Assembly (NCBI RefSeq): GCF_900100365.1 | Contig: NZ_FNKU01000001.1 | Span: 3,100,001 to 3,164,000, forward strand | DNA: 64,000 nt | From: Pseudomonas cannabina | GTDB taxonomy: Bacteria > Pseudomonadota > Gammaproteobacteria > Pseudomonadales > Pseudomonadaceae | Direction of reading: 5' to 3' | Part shown: one piece after another, positions 7,598-17,275 of the stretch | How positions within the stretch are numbered: the first letter of the stretch is position 1 | How the letters are laid out: each line of letters begins with the position of its first letter | The notes under the pieces: generated by a model | Database searches by the model: none | Told to the model about the DNA's origin: nothing | What the model saw: the letters and a program-made list of their open reading frames with translations, nothing else | Position numbers and translations under genes: made by a program

Positions 7598-8890
7598 CTA
7601 CGCAGCCTTTATGTTCCGACGTCTGCCGTACACCGTAGCAGTGAGCAACCCTGTGATGCCCATGATGAAGCTGTACAACACGCAGACCCAGATATTCCAG
7701 GGCATCAGCGCGATCAGCATCAGTGGCGTTGTGCTGGCCCAGAGCGCGTAGGCGATGTTGTAGGTGAAGGAGATGCCCGAAACACGAATGCTCGCCGGGA
7801 ACAGCCCGATCATCACCGAAGGCACCACACCGACAATACCGCACGCCATCCCGGCAATCGCGTAGGCAACGCCGAGGGGCAGCCACTGCTCGATGAGGCT
7901 GGCGTACAGCACGCCGATACCCATCGGCATCAACAGGCTGTAGATCCTGGCCGCACGCCACGCACCGATTCGGTCGACCAGCCTCCCCGCCAGCACGCAG
8001 CCGATGTTGAGAAACACGATGCCGATGGCGCTCAGCGCGAAGGTGTCGCCGGCGCTGATACCGAAACGCTGTTGCATGACGGTCGGGGTAATCACCACCA
8101 GCACGACCACTGCGGAGGTAAGTACGAATGTCAGCAGTGCCGCAGGCAGCAGGGATTGCCGGTGATCACGCAGCACATGGCCCAACGGCAGCCCTGCCTG
8201 ATGTTCGCGTTGGGCGTGCATCGCGATGAATACTGGCGTTTCGTTCAGCCAGCGGCGCAGCCAGACACCCACTACACCGAACAGACCGCCGAGCAGGAAC
8301 GGTATACGCCATGCCCAGTCGAGGATCTCTGCCGGGCTGAAGACCCGTGCCAGCCAGGCGGCGGTGAGCGCGCCCAGCAGATAACCGAACGTCAGGCCCG
8401 CTTGCAACACGCCCAGTGCGTAGCCGCGACGGCCCTCGGGCGCATGCTCGGCGACGAACACCCATGCGCTTGGCACTTCACCGCCCACGGCGGCACCTTG
8501 CAGAATACGCAGCGTCAGCAGCACCAGCGGTGCCCAGTAACCGATCTGTGCGTAGGTGGGCATGACACCAATCAGCAAACAAGGCAGAGCCATCATCAGA
8601 ATACTGAGACTGAACACTCGCTTGCGTCCCAGTCGATCGGCAAAGTGCGCCATCAGTATTCCGCCCAATGGACGTGCCAGGTAGCCGGTGACAAAGATTC
8701 CGAAGCTTTGCAGCAGACGCAGCCACTCGGGCATGTCCGGTGGAAAGAACAGCTGGCTGAGGGTCAGGGCGAAGAACACGAAAATGATGAAATCGTAGAT
8801 TTCCAGCGCCCCGCCCAACGCCGCAAGGCTCAGGGTCTTGTAATCGGCTTTGCTGAAGGGCTGCGGAGTGGGCTGTACGATGACCGTCAT
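7598..8890 (-). CDS. MFS transporter, metabolite:H+ symporter (MHS) family
   Basis: A 430-residue inner-membrane protein. The N-terminus ALGGALEIYDFIIFVFFALTL and the loop DRLGRKRVFSLSI are typical of the MHS branch (ProP, ShiA, citrate and alpha-ketoglutarate carriers), as is RILQGAAVGGEVPSAWVFVAEHAPEGRRGYA. It likely imports an organic acid, osmolyte or similar metabolite with protons; the sequence does not tell which. It stands alone on the minus strand, 149 bp from the 3' end of the TonB-dependent receptor gene. Confidence 0.9.
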   Translation of the reverse strand: MTVIVQPTPQPFSKADYKTLSLAALGGALEIYDFIIFVFFALTLSQLFFPPDMPEWLRLLQSFGIFVTGYLARPLGGILMAHFADRLGRKRVFSLSILMMALPCLLIGVMPTYAQIGYWAPLVLLTLRILQGAAVGGEVPSAWVFVAEHAPEGRRGYALGVLQAGLTFGYLLGALTAAWLARVFSPAEILDWAWRIPFLLGGLFGVVGVWLRRWLNETPVFIAMHAQREHQAGLPLGHVLRDHRQSLLPAALLTFVLTSAVVVLVVITPTVMQQRFGISAGDTFALSAIGIVFLNIGCVLAGRLVDRIGAWRAARIYSLLMPMGIGVLYASLIEQWLPLGVAYAIAGMACGIVGVVPSVMIGLFPASIRVSGISFTYNIAYALWASTTPLMLIALMPWNIWVCVLYSFIMGITGLLTATVYGRRRNIKAA

Positions 8891-9039
8891 GAAGCTTCCG
8901 AAACATGGCTGAAAAGAGCGCCCGGCGCTCGCAGGGCGCGAAGAATAGCAAAGCTTGCAGGCCCACTGATACGGAACTGAGGTGTGTTCGAGGATATAGG
9001 CCGTTCAGGACGCTCCGCGTACCAGTACGGTCTATCCGC

Positions 9040-11214
9040 TCAAAAGTTGACGGTGGCCGACAGTCTGGCCGTTCTGGGTGCCCCCATGAACAGGTAGTCG
9101 TCGCCCAGGTATTCACCGGCATCGCGCCAATAGCGCTTGTCGAACAGGTTGTCCACGGTCAGGCGCAGGACGGTGTCGTAGCCGCTGATTCGGGTGCTGT
9201 AACGGCTGCCTGCGTTGAACAGCGCATAGTCATTGACCTGCACCGTTCCTGCGCGGTCGGCATATTTGCTCGCGCTGTATTGCACACCGCCAAGCAGCGC
9301 CAGACCGCGGATCGGCAGGCTGTAATCGGCTTGCACGGCGGCGCGGTATCTGGGCACGTTCAGCGCCTGATGGCCGTCATAAGCCTCGGTGCCGCTGCCT
9401 TCGACGCGTGCGCGAATGGCCGCCGCACTGGCCGAGAGTTGCAGACGTTCAGTCACCCAACCGCTGGCGCCGAGCTCCAGCCCGGTGTTCTTCTGTTCGC
9501 CCTGCTGAACATAGGTAAAGGTGCCGTCATCGTTGGGCCTGGAATACTGATACGCCTGCCGTGCCTGAAACAGCGCAGCCGTGAGGCTCAGGCGCTGCCA
9601 GTCGTATTTGATGCCCGCCTCCAGTTGCCTCGACACGGTCGGCGCGAGGATTTCGCTGGCATTGCGGGTGAACCATGCGGCAGTTCCGCCCAGTGTCAGG
9701 CCCTTGCTGTAGCTGGTGTAGAGCGAAAGGTTGTCTACCGGCTTGTAGATCAACGCCGCCTGAGGCAGGAATACCGAACGCTCGGTATACCGCGCATCAC
9801 TGCCATCCTCGGCGAACGCCTGTTCATCAAGCCGCACCTGGCGACCGCCCAGCACAGTCTGCCAGTGTTCGTTGAAGCTGATCCTGTCAGTGACGAACAC
9901 CCCGTACTGACGACTGTCCAGACGGCGTTCGGTCGACGGCAGGGCCTTGGTCGACGGTGCAACGGCTTCCGGCGACTGGTTGATGTTGCCCGAGCCAACC
10001 AACTCGTTGAACGTGCCACGCGTGTCCACCGTGCGCCGATAGGCACTGGTGCCGAACGTCAGCTCATGTTCGAGCGAAGCGGTCGTGAACGTGCCGGACA
10101 TCGCGGCCTCGACTTCGTCGTTGCGACGCGTGTCATCCGGGCTGCGAAAGTCATAGATATCGTAGCCGCCCTCGGCGCTGAAGTGATTGGGCACCGCCTC
10201 TGCCGCGCAACTGGCCGAACCGTAGCAGCCCCACGCGAAAGCGCTGTAGTCGTCGATCACCACCCGGCTGCGCGAGGCGCTGAGGCTGCCCTTCCAGGCA
10301 TCGCTGAAGCGGTATTCGAAGCGACCGTTCAGGTTCAGCGAATCGATCCCGACCGGGTTGGACCAGCGCTGATAACCCAACAGCTTGCGCGGCGACGCAT
10401 CGTGGGGCAGCGTCGTTCCACCGAGCAGTTGATAGCCCGGCACCGAACGCTGCTCTCTGGTCTGGTATTCGACGTCGAGTTGCAGCAAGGCGCGCTCGCT
10501 GATGTTCCAGTCGAACGCCAGCGACGCGAAATCGCGCTGGCCATCAGCGTGCTGCACATAAGAGCGGATGTCTTCATGGGCGAGGTTGGCGCGCAGTCCG
10601 AACTGTTGCTCGCTGCCAAACCAGCCGCCGAGGTCGGTCGCCAGATAACGCTCGCCGTGTTCGTTGGTGGACACCGTGACCGACCGCACGTCCTGCGCCC
10701 GTTTGGTCTGATAGTTGATCACGCCACCCGGCGCTGACACGCCACTCTGCACACCGGACAGGCCCTTGAGCAATTCGACCTGCTGTTTGTTTTCCAGTGC
10801 TACGTTCTGCTCACCGGTGATGCTTCGGCCATTGATGCGGTAACTATTGGCCGCGCTCAGAGCGAACCCGCGCACCACAAAATTTTCGTAGTAGCCCACC
10901 GGCGCGTAGCCGTCACCCACCGAGGCGTCGTTACGCAGTACGTCACTCAGCAGCCTGGGCTGACGATCCTTGAGCAAAGCTTCGGTAAAGACCGATACCG
11001 ACGCGGGCGTGTCCAGCAACGAGGCCTGATCAAACCCGGCAATCGTCGCCCGATTGGCTTGGTAGTCAGTGGCGCTGTCCTGATCGCTGCGCCCCGTCAC
11101 ATTGACCGCCTCCAGATTCACAGCCTCGGCCGCCAGCACTGGCGAGGCGACGGCCATGCTCAAGGGCAACAGACGCCGGGCGAATCGCAACGCTGGTCGG
11201 TAGGGCGTACTCAT
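9040..11214 (-). CDS. TonB-dependent siderophore receptor
   Basis: A 724-residue outer-membrane receptor. ATG 11214 gives a signal peptide (RRLLPLSMAVASPVLAAEA), then a plug domain (~60-165: TPASVSVFTEALLKDRQPRLLSDVLRN, YYENFVVRGF, LLKGLSGVQSGVSAPGGVINY) and a 22-strand barrel ending in the typical DNLFDKRYW...MGAPRTARLSATVNF with terminal Phe. There is no N-terminal signalling domain, so it is not a FecA/FpvA-type transducer. It should import a ferric siderophore using TonB energy. No siderophore synthesis genes adjoin it, so a xenosiderophore is possible. I could not find a convincing Fur box in the 294-bp upstream region. Confidence 0.94.
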   Translation of the reverse strand: MSTPYRPALRFARRLLPLSMAVASPVLAAEAVNLEAVNVTGRSDQDSATDYQANRATIAGFDQASLLDTPASVSVFTEALLKDRQPRLLSDVLRNDASVGDGYAPVGYYENFVVRGFALSAANSYRINGRSITGEQNVALENKQQVELLKGLSGVQSGVSAPGGVINYQTKRAQDVRSVTVSTNEHGERYLATDLGGWFGSEQQFGLRANLAHEDIRSYVQHADGQRDFASLAFDWNISERALLQLDVEYQTREQRSVPGYQLLGGTTLPHDASPRKLLGYQRWSNPVGIDSLNLNGRFEYRFSDAWKGSLSASRSRVVIDDYSAFAWGCYGSASCAAEAVPNHFSAEGGYDIYDFRSPDDTRRNDEVEAAMSGTFTTASLEHELTFGTSAYRRTVDTRGTFNELVGSGNINQSPEAVAPSTKALPSTERRLDSRQYGVFVTDRISFNEHWQTVLGGRQVRLDEQAFAEDGSDARYTERSVFLPQAALIYKPVDNLSLYTSYSKGLTLGGTAAWFTRNASEILAPTVSRQLEAGIKYDWQRLSLTAALFQARQAYQYSRPNDDGTFTYVQQGEQKNTGLELGASGWVTERLQLSASAAAIRARVEGSGTEAYDGHQALNVPRYRAAVQADYSLPIRGLALLGGVQYSASKYADRAGTVQVNDYALFNAGSRYSTRISGYDTVLRLTVDNLFDKRYWRDAGEYLGDDYLFMGAPRTARLSATVNF

Positions 11215-11508
11215 GGGGATGACTCCGAAGGGGCTGGCCTGGACAGCCGCGAGGCACCTTCCGGCAGGGGGCCACCTTTTACGTTCAACGGTGGTTTTTT
11301 TCAAGCCTGACGTGCCAAGCTGGCAGCAAGCATTGCGCTGGAAAATTATACTTACGAAGCAGGCGACAGGCTCATGGACAAAAAGAAAGGCGCACACGGA
11401 TAATTAAGGGTGGATTAAGTCTGCATGGTTAATCTGGCTTCAACAAGAAAGCGGACCCCATCAACGCATCACATATCCATTAAAACAGATCAACCCGAAG
11501 GAAATGTC

Positions 11509-11820
11509 ATGAAACTTATCTCTGCCCTCTTCGCTGCCGCTACTCTAACCGCTGCTGCCGGAGTTGCCCAAGCCGATATCGGCCCTGATGAAGTCGTTCG
11601 CCTGCACAAGGCTGGCACTGTCGGCGATTTCGAACAGTTAAACAAGCAGGCACTGGCCAAGCACCCAGGATTCACCATCCACGACACAGAACTGGACAAA
11701 GACCGCGCCGGTCGTCTCGTTTATCAGATCGAATTGAAAAACACCAAAGACAGAACCGAGTGGAACTACGACGTTGACGCCAAGACCGGTGAAGTTGTGC
11801 GTGACGCCAAGGACAATTGA
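11509..11820 (+). CDS. PepSY-domain periplasmic protein
   Basis: A 103-residue exported protein. The ATG at 11509 follows GAAGGAA and opens a signal peptide (MKLISALFAAATLTAAAGVAQA). The mature part (IGPDEVVRLHKAGTVGDFEQLNKQAL...GRLVYQIELKN...WNYDVDAKTGEVVRDAKDN) ends with the YDVDAKTGEV pattern of PepSY domains. Such domains are thought to modulate proteases or sensors in the envelope; a specific role is not known here. An in-frame upstream extension exists, but it lacks a signal peptide and is not chosen. The gene is divergent from the TonB receptor. Confidence 0.9.
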   Translation: MKLISALFAAATLTAAAGVAQADIGPDEVVRLHKAGTVGDFEQLNKQALAKHPGFTIHDTELDKDRAGRLVYQIELKNTKDRTEWNYDVDAKTGEVVRDAKDN

Positions 11821-11850
11821 TCCTGTCACCCAACTCGTCAACGATATAAA

Positions 11851-11885
11851 GAAAATTCCCACACTCTTGTGGGAATTTTCTTTTT
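11851..11885. terminator. Bidirectional terminator
   Basis: A perfect inverted repeat GAAAATTCCCACA / TGTGGGAATTTTC with a short loop, followed by a T-run on the plus strand and preceded by an A-run (serving the minus strand). It sits between the convergent PepSY gene and the sugar dehydrogenase gene. Confidence 0.9.
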
Positions 11886-11903
11886 CTTACGATTGAAACT
11901 TGG

Positions 11904-13067
11904 TTATTTAGCCAAACCCACTTTCAACACACTTCCATTGTCATCATCGGTCAGCAAGTACAGATACCCGTCAGGCCCCTGACGCACATCGCGTATGCGC
12001 TGCTTCATGTCTTTGAGCATACGTTCTTCATGGACGATCTTGTCGCCATCGAACTGCAAGCGAATCAACTCTTCAGTCGCCAGCGCGCCAATGAACAGGC
12101 TGTGATCCCACGCCTTGAACTGGTTGTGGTCATAAAACGCCATACCGCTCACCCCCGGCGATTGCTCCCAGACCTGAAACGGTACCTTGGTGCCTTCTAC
12201 AAACTTGCCTTTGGCCTCGGAAATCGGCACGCCCGAGTAATCAATGCCGTGCGTGGCAAGCGGCCAGCCGTAGTTTTGCCCACGCTCGACGATATTCACC
12301 TCATCGCCGCCTTTGGGGCCGTGCTCGTCCAGCCACAACGTACCCGTCCACGGGTTGAGGGTCGCACCTTGCGGGTTACGGTGGCCATAGGACCAGATTT
12401 CCGGACGTACATTTTTCTGCCCAACGAACGGGTTGTCTTTCGGTACACCGCCGTCCGCATTGAGGCGCACGACCTTTCCTTGCAGTTTGTCGAGGTCCTG
12501 GGCCGTCGGGCGATTATTGTTCTCGCCCAGTGCGATGAACAGGTAACCGTCCCGGTCAAAGACCAGCCGCGCGCCGAAGTGGTTGCCGACCGACAGTTTT
12601 GGTTCCTGGGTGAAGATCTTTTCAAATCCTTCCAGCCTGGTCATGTCAGCGGACAGGCGGCCTCGTCCTGCGGCTGTGCCGGCTTTGTCGCCCTCGGCAG
12701 CGGTTTTGCCGTTGCCTTCGGAATACGTCAGGTAAACCATCCGGTCTTTGGCGAAGTCCGGAGACAGCACCACGTCGAGCAAACCGCCCTGCTTCTGCGC
12801 CCACACTTCCGGCACGCCTGAGAGAGGTGCCGACAACTTGCCGTCGGCCGTCACCAGCCGCAGATTGCCGGAACGCTCGGTGACCAGCATGCCTTTCTTA
12901 TCGGGCAGGAAGGCCACGGCCCATGGATGATTCAAGCCGCCAGCCACTTGGCTGACAGTGACGGTGCCCAGCTCGCTTTTGTAGTTCTCTGTAGCGGCGC
13001 CGGCAGTCAGTGGCAGGCTCAATATGGCCGCCGTACACAGTGTCGCGATCAGGGTTTTTCTCAACAT
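11904..13067 (-). CDS. PQQ-dependent aldose sugar dehydrogenase (YliI-like)
   Basis: A 387-residue periplasmic protein with a signal peptide after ATG 13067 (MLRKTLIATLCTAAILSLPLTAGAA). Family motifs of the soluble glucose dehydrogenase/YliI beta-propeller are present: LNHPWAVAFLPDKKGMLVTER, GGLLDVVLSPDF, YGHRNPQGATLNPWTGTLWLDEHGPKGGDEVN (calcium and PQQ region) and RDVRQGPDGYLYLLTDD near the end. It should oxidise aldoses in the periplasm and pass electrons toward the respiratory chain. It stands alone. Confidence 0.93.
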   Translation of the reverse strand: MLRKTLIATLCTAAILSLPLTAGAATENYKSELGTVTVSQVAGGLNHPWAVAFLPDKKGMLVTERSGNLRLVTADGKLSAPLSGVPEVWAQKQGGLLDVVLSPDFAKDRMVYLTYSEGNGKTAAEGDKAGTAAGRGRLSADMTRLEGFEKIFTQEPKLSVGNHFGARLVFDRDGYLFIALGENNNRPTAQDLDKLQGKVVRLNADGGVPKDNPFVGQKNVRPEIWSYGHRNPQGATLNPWTGTLWLDEHGPKGGDEVNIVERGQNYGWPLATHGIDYSGVPISEAKGKFVEGTKVPFQVWEQSPGVSGMAFYDHNQFKAWDHSLFIGALATEELIRLQFDGDKIVHEERMLKDMKQRIRDVRQGPDGYLYLLTDDDNGSVLKVGLAK

Positions 13068-13129
13068 GGGCGATTCCTTATGCATTGAGTGGGCGCGCCG
13101 CCTGACAAGGGGCACGCGGTTTTGATGAT

Positions 13130-13465
13130 TCAGTTGTCGCGCTGAAGTGAAGGTGGAGGTGAAATCGAAGGCGTGGCAGGACGCGGTGTCGTCTGGCGGG
13201 ATGGCTGACCATTGCCGATACCGCCGTTTTCCAGCGTCGGCCTGCGCACCGGCGGCGCAATGTTCGGCGCGCGGCCGGGCGGTGTACTCGATTCGGTCCC
13301 CTGACGGCTGTTGGGGTTGGCCCGACGGATCGGACCGTCAGTGGAGTTGCTGCTGGCACCGTTGTTCAGCGTGCTGTTCGGCAGGGTTTGTGCCTGGGCG
13401 ACACTGACACTCGCTGACACGCCGAGCACGATCCAGACGATATTGCGCGCAAAACTGTTCATCAT
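13130..13465 (-). CDS. Hypothetical secreted Pro/Ser/Asn-rich protein
   Basis: The 111-residue product from the ATG ATG pair at 13465 (AGAGGTC upstream) has a signal peptide (FARNIVWIVLGVSASVSVAQA). A low-complexity mature region follows, rich in Pro, Ser, Asn and Thr (SNSTDGPIRRANPNSRQG, TTPRPATPSISPPPSLQ). It has no recognisable fold and is probably disordered. It follows no clear operon partner: the dehydrogenase starts 62 bp downstream on the same strand, and co-transcription is possible. Function unknown. Confidence 0.7.
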   Translation of the reverse strand: MMNSFARNIVWIVLGVSASVSVAQAQTLPNSTLNNGASSNSTDGPIRRANPNSRQGTESSTPPGRAPNIAPPVRRPTLENGGIGNGQPSRQTTPRPATPSISPPPSLQRDN

Positions 13466-13680
13466 GACCTCTGCGAAACGGTGAAGACTCGGGTGTTGGA
13501 TGACAGATGAGCCGTCAGGTTCGACCGGGCGATCCCGATGAGCAAGCAAAGCGGTGCGAGAGTTTGTAACAAGAATGGTCGGCTTCTGCCAACGCCCATC
13601 AGTGCAGAGCCAGGCAGAAGGCGGATTCGGAGCGGTTTGACGTGCAGAACGTCAGGGGCTGCGAGCAATGATCGGTCAGT

Positions 13681-14877
13681 TCAGAAAGCTGTTTTCGCTG
13701 AATTGAGCGGCATGCTGAATGTAAAAATCGTGCCCTGCTCACGGGTTGAGCACACGCTCAGCGTGCCCCCATGAGCCAGGGCAATCTCGCTGGCGATGTA
13801 CAGCCCCAGACCCAGCCCGGCCTGAGGCGCGTCCGTCACCGGCCGCGAGTAAGGCTGGAACAGTCGCGAGCGAACACATTCGGGGATTGGCTCACCCTGA
13901 TTGGTCACTCTGAGCAGAAACAGCTCACCTTGCACCTCTGCTGCGACCTGCACCGGGCTGTCGGCATCGCCATGGGTGATCGCATTGGAGACCAGATTCG
14001 AGAGCAGTTGCGCGATCCGCTCGTGGTCGCAACGAATGCGCTCCAGCCTGCCAATGCCGGACTCGATCAATCGCGACGGATAGACCCGCTGTATCTCCGA
14101 CACCACGTGCTCAAGCGTGTTGTCCAGGCCTTCGGCATCGTGAATGCTCAGCGGGATGCCGTGCCCCATTCGGCCACGGGCAAAATCGAGCACGTCATCC
14201 ACCAACTGGGATGCGCGCTTGCCTGACGTAAGGATGTGCCGGGCGATCTGCAGGGTTTTTTCGTCCGGCGTATGGCGCTGCAACAGCTCGGCGCTGGCCG
14301 TGATGGCAAACAACGGATTGCGCAGGTCATGACCGAGAACGGCAATGAACTGCTCGCGCAGCTCGGCCACTTCGCGCTCTGCCAGCAAGTCGGCCTGCAC
14401 CTGCTGCATGCTTTCCTGAGCCTCGATCTGCAAGGCCAGCAGACGCGCGAACGACACCATCATGGCCTGAATGGGCGTACCGTTGAGTTTCGCGGGCTTG
14501 GGGTCCAGCGCGCAGATCGTGCCGAAGAAGCTGCCATCGGTAAGAAACACCGGCACCGAAATATAGCTTTGAAAGTTGTACAGCCGTGGAGTGTGATGCT
14601 CGCAGAACAGCGCATCCTGAGCCACATGATCAATCACCACCGGCTGATGAGAACTGCGTATCTCGTGACAAATGGTGCTGGTCAGCTCCAGCTCGCCGCC
14701 GGGCTCCAGACCAAAATTGAGGTTGTCCCGTACGGCGCAGGCGGTCCACGAACTTTCCGTGACGCGCGCGATAGCAGCGAAACCCAGGCCAGTGGATTCA
14801 GTGATGACCTGCAAAATGGCCGGCACAGCACTGATTCGGCTGATGGTGGCGATATCGTTTGCAACGGAGTGCCGCAT
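13681..14877 (-). CDS. GAF-domain sensor histidine kinase (soluble)
   Basis: A 398-residue cytoplasmic kinase. Residues ~20-160 form a GAF domain (STICHEIRSSHQPVVIDHVAQDALFCEHHTPRLYNFQSYISVPVFLTDGSFFGTICALDP, with the Cys/His pairing seen in many GAF kinases). A short coiled coil follows, then a HisKA domain with phospho-acceptor His in VLGHDLRNPLFAI, and an HATPase domain with N-box (LLSNLVSNAITHG) and G-boxes (GLGLGLYIASEIALAHGG). No receiver or HTH protein is encoded nearby, so its partner is elsewhere. It resembles the next kinase upstream in its kinase core, suggesting related signalling. Confidence 0.92.
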   Translation of the reverse strand: MRHSVANDIATISRISAVPAILQVITESTGLGFAAIARVTESSWTACAVRDNLNFGLEPGGELELTSTICHEIRSSHQPVVIDHVAQDALFCEHHTPRLYNFQSYISVPVFLTDGSFFGTICALDPKPAKLNGTPIQAMMVSFARLLALQIEAQESMQQVQADLLAEREVAELREQFIAVLGHDLRNPLFAITASAELLQRHTPDEKTLQIARHILTSGKRASQLVDDVLDFARGRMGHGIPLSIHDAEGLDNTLEHVVSEIQRVYPSRLIESGIGRLERIRCDHERIAQLLSNLVSNAITHGDADSPVQVAAEVQGELFLLRVTNQGEPIPECVRSRLFQPYSRPVTDAPQAGLGLGLYIASEIALAHGGTLSVCSTREQGTIFTFSMPLNSAKTAF

Positions 14878-15063
14878 TTAGGACCTGTCAGCAAGCTTGC
14901 GGGGGAATAAAGCCCGCCATGGTAAGGCCGTCGCGGCTTTTGTGCACCAGAGAAGTTAAAGCCCCCGGATGACCGGCTCACCTGCGCAGAAACCGTCCGA
15001 AATACCTTGGGACACACGGACCTGTTACCTCTGAGCCCGAGTGTCAATCCGGGGCAGCAGGCG

Positions 15064-16239
15064 TCAGGCTGCCGGGCGGGGGAAAGTCGCCGTGAAGGTG
15101 GTGCCTTCCTCTGCCGAGGAACGCACCGTCACCTCGCCCAGATGCGCCCGGGCGATTTCGCGGACAATGAACAGCCCAAGCCCGACCGTACGGGTTTCGT
15201 CACTGTCGCTGACCACGCGCACTACCGGCTCATACAGGTCATCGACTTTCTCCATGGGTATCGGCTCACCGAAGTTGTGCACGGACAGCCTGATCACATG
15301 CCTGTCGAATGACGAGACGATCAAGATGTCGCTGCCCTGAGCACCGTAGGCAACGGCGTTGCTCACCAGGTTGCCCAGCAGTTGCAGCAATCGGTCCGGG
15401 TCGGCCGTGCAGGCGCCCTCGCCTTCGCTGCGATGAATCAGGACCCGCTCGGGGAACGCCTGACGCAATTCTTCGACGCCACGGGCGATAACAGCGTGCA
15501 GGTCGATTGGCTGCAAGGCAACGGTAATGCCGCTGCCGACGCGCGCGTGGGTGAAATCCAGCAGGTCGACGATCATGCGGTCGGCACGGTCAGTCGAATG
15601 GTGGATGTGGCCCAGAATCCGTTCTTGCCGCGATTCCAGTTGCGTACGCTCCAGCAGGCCAGCCGCCATTTTTATCGCCGCCAGAGGGTTGCGCAGGTCA
15701 TGGCTGACAATGCCGATCATCTGTTCGGCAAAAATCGCCCGGATCTCGGCTTCGGCGTGGGCCAGACGCAGACGATTGCGGGCAGACGTCAGCTCTGTCT
15801 GAACGGTCATCTGGTGCTGCAGCAGTTCCTCGGCCAGCCGGTGTGCCGCGAGCAGTTCGCGCTCGTATTTATTGCGCTCTTCGGCGAGGAACACCGCCAC
15901 TTCATGCAGAAAACCGGACGGGTACTCACGGCGCACGGCGTTGAGCATCATCGGCACCGAATGACCGTCGGCGTGGATCAACTCGACTTTGACTTCAGCG
16001 ATAGACCCCTGAGTCTGCAGCATCGGAGCCCAGTGCGTCTGCAGAAAGACTTTGCCTGCCATGTTCAGCAAGTCCTGAAAACGACGACCCAAGACCGCCT
16101 CGCGCTCCAGGCCCAGCCAGCGGCAAAAGGTCAGGTTGGCACGCTCGATGGTGCCATTGGGCAATGTAACCAGCAGTCCGCAGGCGGCGTGCTCGTACAG
16201 CACTTCTGTCCCCGGCAGACTCACCTGTTCAACCGCCAT
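15064..16239 (-). CDS. PAS-domain sensor histidine kinase, coupled to RsbQ-like hydrolase
   Basis: A 391-residue soluble kinase. A PAS domain occupies ~10-125 (LYEHAACGLLVTLPNGTIERANLTFCRWLGLEREAVLGRRF), followed by a coiled coil, then HisKA with His in GIVSHDLRNPLAAIK and HATPase motifs (LLGNLVSNAVAYG, VGLGLFIVREIARAH). I chose ATG 16239 because GGGAG lies about 8 bp before it; an in-frame ATG at 16260 gives seven more residues. The start overlaps the end of the hydrolase gene by 11 bp, so the two are translationally coupled. Pairing of a PAS protein with an RsbQ-type hydrolase parallels Bacillus RsbQ-RsbP, where the hydrolase is needed for PAS sensing. Confidence 0.92.
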   Translation of the reverse strand: MAVEQVSLPGTEVLYEHAACGLLVTLPNGTIERANLTFCRWLGLEREAVLGRRFQDLLNMAGKVFLQTHWAPMLQTQGSIAEVKVELIHADGHSVPMMLNAVRREYPSGFLHEVAVFLAEERNKYERELLAAHRLAEELLQHQMTVQTELTSARNRLRLAHAEAEIRAIFAEQMIGIVSHDLRNPLAAIKMAAGLLERTQLESRQERILGHIHHSTDRADRMIVDLLDFTHARVGSGITVALQPIDLHAVIARGVEELRQAFPERVLIHRSEGEGACTADPDRLLQLLGNLVSNAVAYGAQGSDILIVSSFDRHVIRLSVHNFGEPIPMEKVDDLYEPVVRVVSDSDETRTVGLGLFIVREIARAHLGEVTVRSSAEEGTTFTATFPRPAA

Positions 16240-17050
16240 GCTCGACGCTCCCGTCAGCATCCAGAAACAGCTTCATGGCTGTGATGCAAGCCTCCGGCGC
16301 GCTCATGTGCGGGTAGTGCCCGACGTTGTCGATCATGTACAGCGCGCTGCCTGGAATGACCCGATGCATGTACTCGCCCACCTGAACGGGCACCACCAGA
16401 TCATCACTGCTTTGCAGGATCAACGTTTTGCTCTGGAGTTTTTCGACATCGGCGCGGTGATCGGACAGAAAGGTCACGCGGGCAAACTGCTTGGCGATCT
16501 CGGCGTTGGTGCGGCACAGACTGCCTGCAAGTTCCTCGCCCAACTCAGGACGGTCGGAAGCACCCATCAGGGTCGGCGCCATAGTGCTCGACCAGCCCAG
16601 ATAATTGCTTTCGAGGGTTTCCAGCAGCGAGTCGATGTCGGCACGGGTGAATCCACCCACGTAATCGCCGTCATTAAGATAATGAGGCGACGGGCCGATC
16701 ATGATATGGCCGGCAAACCGGCCCGGCGACTGGAGTTCGGCAAGCACGGCGATCATACAACTGACCGAGTGCCCGACATGAATGACCGGCCCGCTTCCGG
16801 CAAACTCGTCGACCAGTTCCAGCAGATCAGTTGCGTAGCCTTTGAGCGACGCATATTTGTGCGGGTACCAGGCCGAAACGTCGGAATTGCCGCTGCCCAC
16901 CAAGTCAAACAGCACGACCTTGAAACGCTCGGCAAAGTGCGGAGCCATGAACCGCCACATGTGCTGATCGCAGCCAAAGCCGTGGGCAAAAATCAGGGTG
17001 GCCGGTCCGTCGCCCATGATTTTCACGTTGTTGCGCTGTAGGACCGACAT
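16229..17050 (-). CDS. RsbQ/KAI2-like alpha/beta hydrolase
   Basis: A 273-residue alpha/beta hydrolase of the RsbQ-D14-KAI2 branch. The N-terminal MGDGPATLIFAHGFGCDQHMW and VVLFDLVGSGNSD stretches are the family signature. The catalytic triad is visible: Ser95 in GHSVS, Asp217 in SSDDLVVP and His245 in NVGHYPHMS, close to the numbering of RsbQ and D14. It is cytoplasmic with no signal peptide. In Bacillus, RsbQ activates the PAS phosphatase RsbP under energy stress, probably by making or handling a small ligand; here the coupled partner is a PAS histidine kinase. Ligand unknown. Confidence 0.93.
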   Translation of the reverse strand: MSVLQRNNVKIMGDGPATLIFAHGFGCDQHMWRFMAPHFAERFKVVLFDLVGSGNSDVSAWYPHKYASLKGYATDLLELVDEFAGSGPVIHVGHSVSCMIAVLAELQSPGRFAGHIMIGPSPHYLNDGDYVGGFTRADIDSLLETLESNYLGWSSTMAPTLMGASDRPELGEELAGSLCRTNAEIAKQFARVTFLSDHRADVEKLQSKTLILQSSDDLVVPVQVGEYMHRVIPGSALYMIDNVGHYPHMSAPEACITAMKLFLDADGSVEHGG

Positions 17051-17275
17051 GTCGGGCTCCAAAAAAGATAGCCACGCAACCGCCACGGTGCATGCATTTA
17101 ATGAGGGTTAGAAGAGACTACCATCGTTAAAGGCACACTAGTGGCACAAACGGAATTTTAACGGTGCCGTTTAATGCGATTGCATTACCGTTTTTATCCT
17201 GCGCCCGACGCCCCCATCCAACTGACACTTGCGCCCATGCTCCGCGCAGGTAACGGAGCATCAGGTTTTTACGCC

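Noticed and set aside
11215..11508. Fur box upstream of the TonB-dependent receptor
   Set aside because: AT-rich pieces (AAAATTATACTTAC, GGATAATTAAGG) exist, but none matches the Fur consensus well enough to report.
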